This document shows positions 63,640 to 64,000 of a stretch of 64,000 nucleotides of DNA, piece after piece. Numbering within the stretch: the first letter of the stretch is position 1; each line of letters opens with the position of its first letter. This stretch comes from Gluconobacter roseus NBRC 3990 (GTDB lineage Bacteria > Pseudomonadota > Alphaproteobacteria > Acetobacterales > Acetobacteraceae), in NCBI RefSeq assembly GCF_006538885.1, contig NZ_BJLY01000003.1, forward strand, positions 496,001-560,000. Direction: 5' to 3'. The notes below the pieces were generated by a model. The model saw only the letters and a program-made list of their open reading frames with translations. It made no database searches and was not told the origin of the DNA. The translations under genes and the position numbers were made by a program.

Positions 63640-63999
63640 TCAACCCAAATAAATTTTTTCGGGATCAGTAGTCGAATTCACGTAAGGGAAAAGCCCTGTG
63701 AGGACGACGGACATAGACAGCAAGTCACGCATATCAATTTCACGCTTACGGTTCCTCGGGCGGCCAGCATGCCTGATGCCGGGATAATCTGAGGCAAACC
63801 GGTAGAGTTCTTTTGCTGAGTTCAAAACAGCAGCATGAGGCCACACCTGCGCCGTGTCGCACATCGCACCAAAAGTATTTACTTCATTCCCCCTGCGGGC
63901 TCCGCTAGCTACGTCCGCATTGAAAGCCAGTACATCCGGATGCTGGGATAGAAGTGCCTCCAGCAGGTTGAATTGCGCGGCGACGCAGCGTTTGATCCG
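63640..63999 (-). CDS. Unrecognised protein, C-terminal part, upstream of hsdR
   Basis: The frame is open to the right edge and ends at TGA 63640, giving 119 residues of C-terminus. It includes RIKRCVAAQFNLLEALLSQH, ELYRFASDYPGIRHAGRPRN and DLLSMSVVLTGLFPYVN. The YPGIRHAG motif followed by a charged helix is distinctive, and I associate such tails with abortive-infection or HEPN-like proteins, without proof. It ends seven bases before the small ORF and thus belongs to the hsdR operon. Genes inserted between hsdM/hsdS and hsdR are often extra defence functions. Confidence 0.65.
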   Translation of the reverse strand, partial: RIKRCVAAQFNLLEALLSQHPDVLAFNADVASGARRGNEVNTFGAMCDTAQVWPHAAVLNSAKELYRFASDYPGIRHAGRPRNRKREIDMRDLLSMSVVLTGLFPYVNSTTDPEKIYLG

Positions 64000-64000
64000 G

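Noticed and set aside
1-64000. CRISPR arrays, tRNA or rRNA genes, intact insertion sequences
   Set aside because: Reading both strands I saw no regularly spaced repeats, no tRNA T-loop consensus in a cloverleaf context and no transposase motifs.

Overview
The window looks like chromosome of an acetic acid bacterium, most probably Gluconobacter or a close relative in the Acetobacteraceae. Reasons are the high-GC, tightly packed coding, two Tat-exported gluconolactonase-family proteins, an rpe/heparinase pair, a LutABC lactate system, and an NAD-type isocitrate dehydrogenase next to aconitase. This assignment is inferred from gene content and protein style; no 16S gene is present. I found no tRNA, rRNA, CRISPR array or intact insertion sequence.

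Left part (1-20.7 kb): the end of a tripartite RND efflux operon (adaptor, pump, outer-membrane channel, small periplasmic protein) stops at a strong terminator. A reverse-strand operon then runs from a TPP riboswitch through a TonB receptor and an APH-fold kinase to a PnuC-type transporter. I read this as a thiamine salvage operon. It is followed by a chemoreceptor almost without a sensor domain, an MFS exporter, a DUF218 protein, an AGE-family epimerase, rpe, a heparinase II/III protein, a glycosyltransferase and a very large flagellin gene broken by one in-frame TAA.

Middle part (21-54 kb): housekeeping and stress genes. They are lutABC; a UvrA paralogue without the UvrB-binding insertion; a DesK/DesR-like two-component system with a membrane partner; tyrS; a two-gene ABC exporter; a hydrolase; two tandem cysteine desulfurases with ferredoxin, mnmA and a GST; topoisomerase IB; a gluconolactonase; an Na+/H+ antiporter; a GT-C-like membrane protein; oxyR divergent from ahpC-ahpF; a LysE exporter; icd-acnA with a divergent LysR regulator; and an AI-2E-family permease.

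Right part (54.2-64 kb): an accessory region. It starts with AT-rich non-coding DNA that may encode a folded RNA. Then come a nucleoside hydrolase, a PIN-toxin remnant, a second gluconolactonase paralogue, a mobilization cassette (nested-palindrome oriT candidate, MobC-like protein, relaxase, accessory protein) and a type I restriction operon. In that operon hsdR is translationally coupled to a 47-codon ORF and preceded by an unrecognised gene cut by the window edge. This looks like an integrated mobilizable plasmid plus a defence locus.

The best leads are the riboswitch-controlled thiamine operon with an unassigned kinase, the nonsense-interrupted flagellin, and the hsdR operon with its unexplained upstream genes.
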